Below, in pieces: positions 1 to 10,788 of a stretch of DNA of 64,000 nucleotides (position 1 is the stretch's first letter; the number at the start of each line of letters is the position of its first letter). The notes under the pieces are model-generated. The model was not told the origin of the DNA. It made no database searches and saw nothing but the letters and a program-made list of their open reading frames with translations. The position numbers were made by a program, and so were the translations under genes. This DNA is from Topomyia yanbarensis (taxonomy: Eukaryota; Arthropoda; Insecta; Diptera; Culicidae): contig NC_080671.1 of the NCBI RefSeq assembly GCF_030247195.1, positions 184,801,725 through 184,865,724 on the forward strand. Direction: 5' to 3'.

Positions 1-2270
1 AATTGTATGGGAGAGATGCTGCACGACGACATTTTCGTCTAAAATTGTGGAAGACCGTGCTCATGATCAGAATGCCTTCTTAAACGAAATTTTAATGAGG
101 TACTGAAAAATTTTCGGCGCTCCGTGATGCAACTGGACACACATAATCATTAATAAAATTTTCGTGAGTTAATAATAAGGATTATTTTACATCTCAAGCA
201 TTGTAATTCTTCGAAAGACAAACTCACAATATCATATTACCGTATAAAAATGACCCTATATGCGAGATATATAAAATGTACGGCATCTCACCCGACGTGG
301 CATCTCTCCCGAAATTATGTGCGAAGAGTCGTTTGTGTAATGGCATCCCTCCCAAACCTGAATTCACCTTGATAAGTGATACGATCTATGCAACTCTCAG
401 AAGTGTTATCATGTGTTTATTGCTCTGGGCAGCCGGCTGCCGAGAATTTGATAAATTTATCGTTTGTTGAATTAATTTGGAAATGCTCGGTTTGTAAAAA
501 AGCATCTTCAGCTTCGAACTGCTGACAGTCGAACAATTGACTAAGGTGTCGAGTGTTATTCGCGCGCGTCGTTAAACCTTCGGAGGTCGCGTAAATGGCT
601 CACTGAACTAACGGCCTCTATTGCTTAAAGACGGTATGAAATAAGCACTACCGAAATACCTGAAACGACCAGATTTTTATGTCTAATATACAATTGATGA
701 CGCTAATTTTTACACTAATTACTAGAACAAGATTGGAGACTAGAATATATTTATACTCCTGAAGAAATATGGTTAACACACACAATAATATAGTGCGTGC
801 ACTACTTCAAAGTAAATGAAAATATTCACTATAATGGGAACAATTAGTTTAATTGATTTAATTTATTTGATTTATTGGACTAAAAGTAAGGCAATGAATA
901 TGACAATGAAACATATGTTCTTCGTGCTGATATGACTGCTGCAAATTTGTAACTGGCTTCTGATTCTTCTCGCGAACTGTCAATTATCAACCCTCATATA
1001 TGATTCAGCAGTCATCATTTCACTCAGACAAGATCACGCGTATTCTTCACGCACATTAAATACCAGTGGATTAGTTTCCTAGTTGGTCAAACAAACAAAG
1101 AAATTAGTTTGATCAGTCCAAAGAAATGTCAGCTCGATTGGCATCAACCGGCGGATACGTGTTCCCTTACAATGCCATCAAACCAACAAACATTTAAAAT
1201 TACATACGACATAATATGTGCAATTCAGAATATAATGAAATGAAGACTACTTAATTATTTGCAATAAAATAAGATCGGCAAAATTAGTTGCATAACCAAG
1301 GTGGTTTTCAAAGATAGCACTGTTGATGAATCACCTTATAAAATAGGTGATAAGGGACGCGGACGAAAATAGCTGACCACCGCTAGATGTTTGAGAAGAG
1401 TTCTTTAGATAAAGAATCATTATTCAGCGCGTTTGACGAAAACTGAGGTGATAAAGTTTTAGCAGTGCATGTTTATAATCTAATCAGATCCATTTAATCA
1501 AATTAAAACCAAGATCGAGGCCATATCCACCCTCGGTTGCAACGTCAACTAGTGTTGCTTATGATGAGAACCTGGAAAATATCGAGAACATCAAAATGGC
1601 TCAGTTGAAGGAAAAGGAATGAAAGAAAACTGAATAAATCAAAAGAAAACTTCTAAGCGTTAAAATTTAAGCGCCTAAAATTGAAGAAAAATTATGATAA
1701 AAAATCAATTCTGCAATAATTTCTGTAGCTTTTAACTCATATTCCATTATTTACACATTCACCACTATTTAGTATGGTCTTCAGAATCATCCCACTGAGG
1801 TGCTCGGTATTAGGCATATTGACATGATGTCACTCTTCACGTCCGGATGTCTCTATTCCGGTCTTAGCAGCCTAGGTCCATGCCTTCAGTTGGACCAATC
1901 AGAAAAAAATACGCTCATATCTACTAGACAACACCTTCTATGACTACATGAACGAGAACTCTAGTGATCGTTTTGATACGGAGAATTTACTCTTTTCTAG
2001 CATCTGAACCGTACACTAAAAATTAAGTATAAGATTCACGATCCGCGCTATCATTCAAGAACACACGCGAATATGCGAAAGACCACACGGTTATAAACGC
2101 GAATTTATGAACGCGATTAAGGTTCAAGAAACCTTTTTTGAGCATGTGTATGAATTAAGCGTTTGGTAGTATGCGTCGGAGAAATTGTGTACAGCTTTGC
2201 AACCGGTTTATCAATATTAAACCAAGGACAAATAATAAAAACGTAAATCGTTCGAACAAATTATACAAAA
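1..2270. other. Non-genic AT-rich sequence, no supported gene
   Basis: I see no exon chain, RNA gene or complete mobile element here. The longest open frames are short and have no recognisable domain. The stretch lies upstream of the two FBXW5-like exons on the + strand, so it could be a long intron or the flank of that gene, but nothing in it shows which. Confidence 0.4.
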
Positions 2271-2525
2271 TCTTGAGCGTTTTTTCAAAACGTCATATCT
2301 GCAATGAGTTACTCTCTTTGTTTACTTTCTCTTCTGTTAATAATTCGGTCACTTTAACATTTATCCCTCAGCTCTTTGCATAATATGCTAGTAAAAACCA
2401 CCGTCTTTCGATCTGTACTGTAAAATAAGTGAAAAGTGTTATAGTGACGCCGTAAAAATCGAAAGAGAAAGTATAAACAGAGAGTAACTCATTGCAGATA
2501 TGACGTTTTGAAAAAACGCTCAAGA
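2271..2525. mobile_element. Palindromic foldback MITE, copy 1
   Basis: The first and last ~47 bases are perfect inverted complements, starting TCTTGAGCGTTTTTTC at 2271 and ending with its complement at 2525. The arms enclose a ~130-bp core. The core and inner arms are related to the foldback at 4212-4486; both share the stretch CTCTTTGCATAATAT. It encodes no protein, so it would be non-autonomous. The superfamily is not assigned. Confidence 0.75.
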
Positions 2526-2845
2526 AATATGTGGCTTATTTTAGAACGAGTGACATCGGTCCCTTTAGGTTTGACTGCACTCACCACTTGATGGCGCCCC
2601 AGTTTGAGTGCACTTAAAAAGGAAAATCATCAACGCAGGCCATGCAGACACATAAACAAAGTTTCTAAGCAGCAAGATGCGGAAGTGAAAAATGGTGATA
2701 GAAAATTACTTCTGGTGTCCTTTTTTTCTTCGAAACGTCGTGTGTTTGTTGTTTTTGGCTGAATACGAATAATAGGTGAATACCCATCCTGGAATAATTG
2801 ATAAGTAAATAAGAAATGAATGGCTTACATTTACATTTTTTGTAG

Positions 2846-3346
2846 GAAGCTAATCAGTCGCGTGAAACTGAAGCTTCCAATAGTCAAGACAACAGTAACA
2901 GCACCTCTGTTATTGGTTTCATAATGCTGGTTGTTGGTGTCAGTAAGTGTATCGATGGCTTACATAGTACGGCTCCCACCATAGTTAAGCAAGGTTGCCT
3001 ATGACTGCCTTATCGATAACGGTAAGATGGAAATTGAATTGATCGCTCTCGGAGCTGAAGATTAATTTTTGTCATTTCTGATTTTCCAGTGTTTAATACG
3101 CTTATGATCGACGGTAATGCATGGTAAGCCAATCGATGCCTAGGTCGTTACATCGAATGATAGCGTTTACTTTTGCTTGCAACCGAATCTAGTCATATCA
3201 GCTGGAAAACAATTCGTAAGTCTGGCTCCTTAAGAAACAGTATTTCAATTGTGTACTCTTATTTTATTTATTTTTTAGATGAAAAAGCCACATGTATTCA
3301 AAATTTTAATAAAAAACTCAAGAGTCTGATTAGTTCTCCTTTTTGA
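2846..3346 (+). CDS. Possible small four-exon gene encoding a membrane-anchored peptide (3' part)
   Basis: Four consecutive candidate exons have compatible phases: 2846-2942, 3090-3123, 3193-3215 and 3279-3346. Acceptors are TTTTTGTAG, TTTTCCAG, CGAATCTAG and TTTTTTAG; donors are AGTAAGT, GGTAAGC and CGTAAGT. The joined reading starts with a Ser/Asn-rich, N-glycosylation-like stretch (NSNSTS). A hydrophobic segment (VIGFIMLVVGV) follows, then a basic tail ending at TGA 3344-3346. No family is recognised and no start exon was found upstream. The exons are very short, so chance splice-like sites in AT-rich DNA are a real alternative. Lack of conservation or transcript support would discard the call. 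Confidence 0.25.
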
Positions 3347-3407
3347 TGTTTTAAAATACTTGAGCTTGTTTCATTCTCAGCCGGTTCTCTGGTCACCACA
3401 GAAAAAA

Positions 3408-3640
3408 GGAACCATTCACAAATTACGTAATGCAAAAATTGCCCAAAATTGACTCGTCCGTACCAAACTGTCCCAAATTTCTTTATCCCCCTAAAAAATT
3501 CGCCAAAAAAAAAATCCTCAGTAAGAAGTGTTCTGTAACGTGTATATAGCTTACACTTCCTCCCCCATATGTCACAACATGTCACAATTTGTTATATCCC
3601 CTCCTTCCCTAAAAGCGTTACGTAATTTATAAATGGTCCC
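3408..3640. mobile_element. MITE with ATTACGTAA-type terminal inverted repeats
   Basis: The left end GGAACCATTCACAAATTACG (3408) and right end (complement GGGACCATTTATAAATTACG, ending 3640) are imperfect inverted repeats of about 25 bp. The interior is pyrimidine-rich and non-coding. The termini resemble those of 53185-53470 and the one-ended fragment at 45254, so three relatives of one MITE group are present. Confidence 0.7.
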
Positions 3641-4211
3641 AAAGTAATAGGGATCTTTAGGGGTGTGCGGGTTAAGGCATATTCTACCATAGTTTGCAGA
3701 TGAAGCTTGGGATGGCAGGCTGCTAGCGGATTGCAAAAGTACCAGATCATGCTGTGTGGGGTGATGTTCCGGTTAACAATGAGGCGAACGAGATATTTGC
3801 AGATACGTCATTTAGTAGGACAACTGTCAGTTTGTTGGTTGAATTTAATTTGGTTTTTTTTAAATTTAAAAATCAGAATAGAATAATTAAGGTTTGAGAA
3901 TGATATGAGTGTACTCGTAAGGACACCTGCTATCAATACATATGAAAAACTGAGGCAATCTTTCCAAATTAAAGACCCCTATTGTTGGCAAACTAAATTG
4001 AGAACAGTTTGAGTATTTATTTCATTTTGTTGTGAACATATCACATTCTAGAAGATCCAGCGGTTTTGTTTCTGATCGTAGTGCTGGGTAAAATCTGTAC
4101 GCATTTTAATGCTGGTTAGTTGAATGAAAGTTTGTTCTAGTATCTGATGAAACTGGAAATAATAGGAATGAATGTAAAAGATCAAGTTATATCCTGTTCG
4201 ATCATAATAAA

Positions 4212-4486
4212 AGAACAATTCTAGAGAAAAATTTTCGATAGGACGTAGGTAACAATGAGAGATTCTCTTTGGGGTCTTTCTCTTCTGTTAATTACTAGGC
4301 CATTTCAACATTTACTACTCTACTCTTTGCATAATATCCTAGTTTAATCCCGTCGGCTTTCGATATGTACTGGAAAATTAGTGCAAAGTGTTGTAATGAC
4401 GTGGTAATAAACAAAAGAGAAAGTAAGCAAAGAGAGGCTCTCATTGTTAGTTACGTCCTATTGAAAATTTTCTCTAGAATTGTTCT
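4212..4486. mobile_element. Palindromic foldback MITE, copy 2
   Basis: The arms (AGAACAATTCTAGAGAAAA at 4212, complement ending 4486) are inverted repeats of about 60 bp with a few mismatches. The core resembles the 2271-2525 element, including the run CTTTCTCTTCTGTTAAT, so these are two diverged members of one family about 1.9 kb apart. It is non-coding. Confidence 0.75.
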
Positions 4487-4559
4487 CTTTATTTTGTCCC
4501 AGGCAGCAATCTGACTGAACAATAGTGGCGCGGAGAAATTTGATAGCAACCTTGTATGT

Positions 4560-4990
4560 TGTAAGGAGTACCTAGACCGAGACCAGGGCAGGAAAATTTC
4601 GAAAAATGAATTGATTGCTTTTCGAAGCTTCACGAAGCACCTTCTCAAGCATACCACATGCAATCGATGAGTTTGACACAATCGCTGCGAACATTTAGGG
4701 GTAAAACTTATCTCTGCTCGGACGAAGCGAGCTTCGCATCTAGTTCGCTTTTTACAATGTTCGAAAAAGTTCACATTAACCTTAGAAGCACACATCGTCG
4801 AACACGAGGTAAGCTCTTGGCTCGTGGTTTTTGCGTTTTTGGAACATTTCCACAGAGTTTCGAAGCGATATTCGGTGAACACATATAAAGCGAATGCCTC
4901 GTTTATTTGAGAATCGCGAACATCGAAGTTTTATATCGCTTCAAGCATCAGCATCATGAGGCCACCGCGAACATGTTCGCTACGTGACTA
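4560..4990 (+). repeat. Dispersed repeat rich in TTCG/CGAA motifs, copy A
   Basis: This block begins near CAGGGCAGGAAAATTTCG (4584) and ends near GAACATGTTCGC (4980). A diverged inverted copy occupies about 7765-8180, where the same landmarks appear reverse-complemented in reverse order. Small open frames inside both copies align with each other only because of this shared ancestry. The CAGGG start suggests a hAT terminus, but no matching opposite end was found. Confidence 0.6.
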
Positions 4991-5272
4991 TCTGTCTTAA
5001 AATCATAAACTGTAAATCTTATTTTGAGTATAAATTAAATGGATTATTTTAAGATTATAATTTAGGATTTAGGGATTAGGTGCGTCGCATACCTTACCAA
5101 TTTATGAGCCACGAGTTTGAATGAGCGTAGTGGTAGTGAAATTCAAATTCTTTTTTTCGGAATACAATTATGTTTACTAGCTACTTTGTTTGCAAACTCG
5201 TCCTTTCTTCTTCAATCGGAGTATATTTTCCCTGCCAAGGAGTTAAGGTGAAGATGTATAAAGTATGTTTAA

Positions 5273-5432
5273 GAGGGTAAGGGTTTCAGCGTGAAAAAAT
5301 GTTTTTTGGTGAAATGACTTTTGGATGAAATGATACATTATAATGTACAAAAGTTTTGATCAATTCGCTTCGCCCAAATTTCTAAAAAAATCGCAAATAG
5401 TGTTTTTTAACGCTAAAACCATTACCCCTCTC
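5273..5432. mobile_element. Short TTAA-flanked MITE
   Basis: A 160-bp segment is bounded by TTAA at 5269-5272 and 5433-5436. Its ends form imperfect inverted repeats: GGGTAAGGGTTTCAGCG on the left and the complement GGGTAATGGTTTTAGCG on the right. The TTAA target is typical of piggyBac-type insertion, so a piggyBac-mobilised MITE is inferred. Confidence 0.6.
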
Positions 5433-5436
5433 TTAA

Positions 5437-7764
5437 TAATCTACCTATCTAAAACAAATTCTTCCTAAAAAGAACAATTTTCGGATGGAATCTCACTGCT
5501 GACGTCTGAGTTCAGTTAGACGGCGAACTTCATTTATTTGCATCCACTGAGGGGTAGTTAGGCGTAGTCCATTGGCCTTTGTTTTCAACTTGTTGCGGTT
5601 TCTAACGTTCTTGCGCAACATTCCTAAATCGGCTAGTCATATTCACTCAATAATATGCGATGATTTGTGTGTTAAACGTTATTTTTAATTTTACCAAATG
5701 AATTCATTAACCTAGTACCTACATACTTGAATCCATTATTATTGTCATTAATTGAATTATAATGTTGCATTCCAGGCACCTGTACCAAACCAAGAGGAAA
5801 GCTTCCAAATGATTTTTATAATATTGTTTTATAAGTTTATTGGTTGATTACCTAATCACAAGAGACAAAATATTTATTTTCAAACATTTTCGACAGAATC
5901 TGTTCACTTAATAAATGAAGTGTTAAACTTATTACATGTTCCACTTTTATGAAATTTATTTCCTGACTCCTGTACATGTGTTTTGTGATAAATAATGAGA
6001 AGGATATTCCAACTTGTTTGAATTGTATTTGTTAACTAATTACTGATGGAGAAACGCAAAGAACTTACAAACAATGTTCTAGTGATTTTTTTTGTTGGAA
6101 ATCCAAAAACAATTCTGAAAAGGACAAAATTTGGTTTATCTTCTCCATGATGTAATCTTCCCTTATTTGACTTTTACTAATAAAAAATAAAAGAAAGAAA
6201 TCTTTAGGGCCCCCTGCATTTGTTTTTTAATCATTTATAGCCGAAATGCTTTATGTAAGGGAAATGTCGGAAAATGAGAAGCGAAATAAATAACTCCAAG
6301 TAGAATGAAAGTCGTTCTAAACTCGAACTTTTTCGAATACTGTCTTTCCATTATTATTCGCTTTTTGTCGCATTCCGTATTTTGATATATTATTTTGAAG
6401 ACCCATATTTTAGATCAATACAATAGTAATTCTTCAAAAGGGCTAATGAGACTTTTGTAAACAAACTTATTTCGCTCATTTTTCCGCTACAGAGTTGAAT
6501 TTAATGAAAAATACACATGAATCAACATCTTTGCCCTTGGTAGAATCGATTTCAAATGTTTTCTGTGTTGAAATGATAACAAATTAAGAGAAATCAGCAA
6601 AACAAAAGTTTGTTCACAAATCTTATTAGCCCTATTCAAATGTTGATATGGAATAATAAAATCAAGCAAGATCAATTTCGATTTTTTTTTAATTTTACGG
6701 TGGTGTAATCCCTTAAGTGGTTGATTTAACGGCTTCTTTCAAAATTTATCGAACCTACTCCAATTCGTTCATTCGTTAGAGTAGTTTATGTTAAAGAGAG
6801 TGTACTAAATTAATAGGAACACTTAAATTTAGGAAGTTATGACCCTCGCTCCACAATGCAGTTTGCGACAGAATTGCTCAACTGAAAATTATTAAATGAA
6901 ATGAATGAAAACAAACATTAGACTATAGCATTTTGTACGCATGCACTTCAGAGGTCCAAGGGTTACAATTTCTGTTCTAGTTCTCGGATCGCCAACACAT
7001 TTTTTTCGATTTTTTTGGCGCAGTTCTCAAGGGAAATCTAGTTTTTAACTTTTTGCATACATATTGCATTGAATGAAGAACTTAGATAATGTATTCATAA
7101 AGTATAACTTTACAAGTGATTTAATTTCACTTTCAAAATTTCTCGAAATATCATGTTCTAAAAGTTCTCAACCGATATAATATTCGAAACAGTTATAAAA
7201 TTGTCTCATCACACTGGTAGATGGATTCAAAGCGTTTTTTTAAATAAGTGCATAAGATGTACAAAACGACCAGAACTGCCAAATATGAATCGGGAATGGT
7301 CGAGTTTATTGACATTCCCTATTTATTTCTAGGATTCATCATACACACCATGACGTTATTTATTTAACTGATAATCGATTTTTTCCTTTGAATGGATATC
7401 GATACCTTTATCCTCAAGAAACTGACATAACTGGTAGGTGACTATAGGAACATGACTAAGATAAGCGAGCCACTGAATACGTTGTGTACATTGTGTTTAA
7501 CTTCATTTTCTAGCCCAAATTTATTTCATTTGAAAATTTATCCCCGCCCTGTCACGAAATCTTGATTTTATCCCTACTGGTAATATATCAGTAGGGTATC
7601 TTAAATAAACTTGTTACGTCACTTTTCAGTTAACCCCAGCATCCATAAGCTACACATTGTCACAATTATTTTTCACCTATTCCACCCTTAATACAAGGTC
7701 TCTGTCTAGAATATACTTTTTTTGCATAACTAGTAGGTAGGTATTTGAATAAAGAAAACTAATA
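5437..7764. other. AT-rich non-genic sequence with decayed repeats
   Basis: No coding exon or RNA gene is supported. Part of it (about 6725-6835, with CTTTCAAAATTTATCGAACC) resembles 54850-54950 in the same orientation, so it contains at least one old dispersed repeat. The rest shows nothing I can name. Confidence 0.4.
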
Positions 7765-8180
7765 TCGTCCGGCGAACATGTTAGCGATGGCCCTCGCGAT
7801 GCTAAATTGATATAATCTTTCGGTGTTCGTGATTCTAAAATACTTCGAGGTAATCTTTTTTCTGTGTTCGCGAACATCGTTTCGAAGCTCCGTGTAACTG
7901 TTTCAAAAATATCGATCACACGAACCAAGAGCTTAGCTCGTGTTCGTCGAAAACTACGCAAAAGCTTTTACATATCTTTCCGAACATCAATGAAATGAAC
8001 AAGAAGCTTCATTTGTCCTCGCCGAAGAGCATGCAAAAGTATCGCCCAAATGTCCGCAATTACGATGGTAAGCGATTGTGATGCGAAAGCTTGTGAATAC
8101 GAACCAGTAACGCAAAGCTTCGCGCTTTGAAAGTATTCGAACATAGGTTCGGTTCGAATATTTCCTGCCCTGACCGAGAC
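7765..8180 (-). repeat. Dispersed repeat rich in TTCG/CGAA motifs, copy B (inverted)
   Basis: This is the reverse-complement counterpart of 4560-4990. GGCGAACATGTTAGCGATGG opens it and TATTTCCTGCCCTG closes it. Together the two copies form a widely spaced inverted pair (~2.8 kb apart). It encodes no convincing protein. Confidence 0.6.
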
Positions 8181-9813
8181 TCACACTGATTTATATTGAG
8201 ATATGACTCAATTCGGACAATTACTTTCATTTGTATCTGAAATAGATAACGGAAGCGGTGAATACTAAATGTATGATGACGTATACAACTAGATAATGGC
8301 ATATTCGTATGTTAGGACATGTTAATCATCAGGGCTAATAATATTTGCAACGTATGCACGATTTAACGTTATATAAAGGTATGAATAGAGTAGACTGCCT
8401 GGTCGGTAGAACAGAATCGATGTTCAAATATAATTATGAAATATTGAATACATAACAATAACAAATTTTAAACAGTAGGATACAAACAAGTGTCAGTATG
8501 ATCTTTCAAAATGTTTCAAAATGAGAACGAACAATATCAGAAAAATTGCAATTGCAAAAGTTTAGTTTATTTTTAGCTACTTTGTTATTCTTTCCTTAGA
8601 AACGAGTTTAGAAACGTTCATGTTGTTTTTTTCTTTAGATACCATTTACCGACATAAAAATGAGTGCCCGTGTTTATGTCAGAAAAACGTCATGATTGAG
8701 CTTGACATTTCGAGGAACCGTGAGTTACTTATTGGCGAATCCAAAATGAACCAAAAAATAATCGTTAGAGGCAAGGCCCTGATTAAACCTTTTCAAAACT
8801 CTAAAGGAAGAACATCAGTCGGTTTATTAGATTATCACGATTTAAATTATGCTTTAACATATAAACGCTCGAATCTTCGTGATGATACACAAAGACGAAC
8901 ATGCAATCGCGATTATCCACGCACAACTACAGATTTCGAAAATGCAAACCCCCTGCTGATTTAGTTAACGCTATAGCGCTTATAATCAAATCAGCGCGGT
9001 CTGAAGAGCGAACAAGTAATTCCTAGGCAATCGTGAAGTCACTGCGCCCGCACATCTAAACCGTACACTTAATATCACAATCAGAATCACGACCCGCTGC
9101 AATTGACCTTAAACAGTGTTTTATTGAGTCACATTTCCCCTCTCGTGTGGAATTGTAGTTACTGATTCTGACATGAAGCCCTTCCGAGAACCAAGTTCCA
9201 CAGCTCTAGAAAGACAATTCTCAAAAAATGTCTTGAATTGCATAAAAAAATGATAAATATTAGAATTTCTCGAAAGGGTTGAGTCTATAATTGAATACTT
9301 TTAAACAAAATTAATGTAGAGGATAGAATTAATGGATCTTGATATATTCATGGTACCGACTTCGAAGAGACGATTTCGAGAAAACCCTATATAAAGTTTT
9401 ATGAGCGATTGACTTGCAGATAAATAAACGATTCCGTTCAAAGTCAAAAAATGGTCTGAAATTTTCAGATAATAGTTTAAATTCTTCTAAAAAAAATCGA
9501 TTTTTGCACAATTTTAACTATGTCCTCAACTTTGGGTTCAACGATTCATATCTGTCATATTTTCGCGGAGCTTGGTACCAACAATTGAAACTTTGTCTAT
9601 TGTTCGAATTTCTCCAAAGGCTTTTGAATATATGTACTCTTAAAATGTTAATATTTCAACATATGCTAAAAGAAAAAAATGATTTTTTCAAGAAAAAACT
9701 CCTATATCTCTTGAAAAGCTGACAAAATCGGGGGCCTACAAAACCAGGGGAACACTAAATTGTACCTTCACTGTACTTTGTAATTAAAACAATATGTACT
9801 TCTATTCCGACAG
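8181..9813. other. Sequence upstream of the FBXW5-like exons; one unexplained open frame
   Basis: This is presumed intron of the FBXW5-like gene, because the exon at 9814 begins with a splice acceptor in mid-codon. The only notable frame (8620-8964, +, 114 codons) follows a pyrimidine-rich TTTTTTCTTTAG that could be an acceptor. It has no recognisable domain and no partner exon, so I do not call it a gene. Confidence 0.35.
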
Positions 9814-9964
9814 TGGCGCCGAAGATATGCACGCATACCTGTGGGATCGCTACTATGGCGTTTGCTTGGCTAAGTATCAGCACGGTGATGTTGTAAACAG
9901 CGTAGCTTTCAACCCGCGGGATAACGAAATGCTGGTAACTACGAGTGATGATTATGAAATCAAG
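9814..9964 (+). CDS. FBXW5-like F-box/WD40 protein, penultimate exon
   Basis: This exon encodes the WD40 stretch SGAEDMHAYLWDRYYGVC followed by HGDVVNSVAFNP and TTSDDYEIK. That pattern matches the C-terminal WD repeats of FBXW5, a substrate receptor of SCF/CUL4 ubiquitin ligases; human FBXW5 has SGAEDRHGYIWDRHYNIC at the same place (recalled from family knowledge). The acceptor is ATTCCGACAG and the donor is AAG|GTATAA. The exon is 151 bp, enters in phase 2 and leaves in phase 0, joining cleanly to the next exon. The exons encoding the F-box and earlier WD repeats are not visible in the window, implying a long upstream intron or unrecognised small exons. Confidence 0.85.
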
Positions 9965-10021
9965 GTATAAAATGCTTTTCTGTTGATTGAATTTTATTCG
10001 TAAAATTTCGTTTTCTTCCAG

Positions 10022-10120
10022 ATCTGGAGATCGTTAGCCCAGGCGAAAAAGCTCGGCATTCAACCGGTAGGCAAAGCGGTAGAATTCAGAAAGGTTAAAT
10101 CTAAATCTACTGCCTCATAG
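10022..10120 (+). CDS. FBXW5-like protein, terminal exon
   Basis: The exon opens with IWRS, completing the last WD40 strand (EIK|IWRS), then gives a basic tail (KKLGIQPVGKAVEFRKVKSK) ending at TAG 10118-10120. The 57-bp intron (9965-10021) ends in TTCTTCCAG and phase 0 is maintained. The gene converges on the - strand OATP gene, whose stop codon lies 535 bp further on. Confidence 0.85.
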   Translation: MWRSLAQAKKLGIQPVGKAVEFRKVKSKSTAS

Positions 10121-10250
10121 AGTGAAAACTCTTGTATGTTTTGTTCTTCCCAAAAGTCACGCAATCTCTTGTTAATATTGTTTTGTTTATTGAAGCGTCA
10201 CACTATACATACAATGTTGGTTCAAATTCTAGTCGATCTAGCAGCAGTCA

Positions 10251-10256
10251 ATTAAA
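10251..10256 (+). terminator. Candidate poly(A) signal (ATTAAA) for the FBXW5-like gene
   Basis: ATTAAA sits 131 bp after the stop codon in the inter-gene space. It is the second most common animal poly(A) hexamer. No transcript end is known, so this is only a candidate. Confidence 0.3.
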
Positions 10257-10532
10257 CATGGTTCAAGTAACGAGCGAAATAGTGTAGCAACAGTTATTAT
10301 GCCACAGAGAAGGACGAGAGAATCCAGCTAGTAGAATATTTGCGTGTATAGCAGTAAAACACTTCTATTAGAGTTGTATTTTCTCTCAGAGTTTGTACAT
10401 ATATTTCCTTTTACAAACACAGTTTTAGCAGGTTCGGTTTGTTACAAATTACTTTTGAATCACGCAATCGTAACAAATTAACTGCTTTAACAAATCACAG
10501 ATTTAGATGATATATTTGTAAAGTATAGAATT

Positions 10533-10538
10533 TTTATT
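10533..10538 (-). terminator. Candidate poly(A) signal (AATAAA) for the OATP gene
   Basis: On the - strand AATAAA lies about 120 bp downstream of the OATP stop codon (10655). Its position and strand fit a normal 3' UTR. Confidence 0.4.
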
Positions 10539-10654
10539 CTATTTTACTGTTTTAAATATAAAATCACATAAAACCAACAAGCCGAACGTTTCATCCGAAA
10601 TTTCCTACTCTGTTAATGAAGAAAAATTAAGTGACGTTTCAAACGTTGTTCTAA

Positions 10655-10788
10655 TTACATTAAAACACGTTTTGGTGGGGTCTTTGCAGCCGTTTTCTTC
10701 TGCTCTGCCTCCTGATCGCCGTAAAGATCCAAAGTTCGTCCGTACCACCACACGAGAAGATCGAAAAATACTCCAATCGCTGTTAGGC
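10655..10788 (-). CDS. OATP exon 7 (span 12 and cytoplasmic tail)
   Basis: The acceptor is TATTTACAG. The exon completes span 12 (LTAIGVFFDLLVWWYG) and encodes a short basic C-terminal tail ending at TAA (10655-10657). The tail KKTAAKTPPKRVLM lacks a clear PDZ-binding C-terminus. Confidence 0.9.

Noticed and set aside
4451..4882. 143-codon - strand frame
   Set aside because: It straddles the foldback MITE end and the start of a dispersed repeat, and the inverted copy at 7.8 kb does not preserve it as a unit.
8620..8964. 114-codon + strand frame preceded by a pyrimidine tract and AG
   Set aside because: It has no recognised domain, no donor site restoring a frame to the FBXW5-like exons, and its length is not exceptional.
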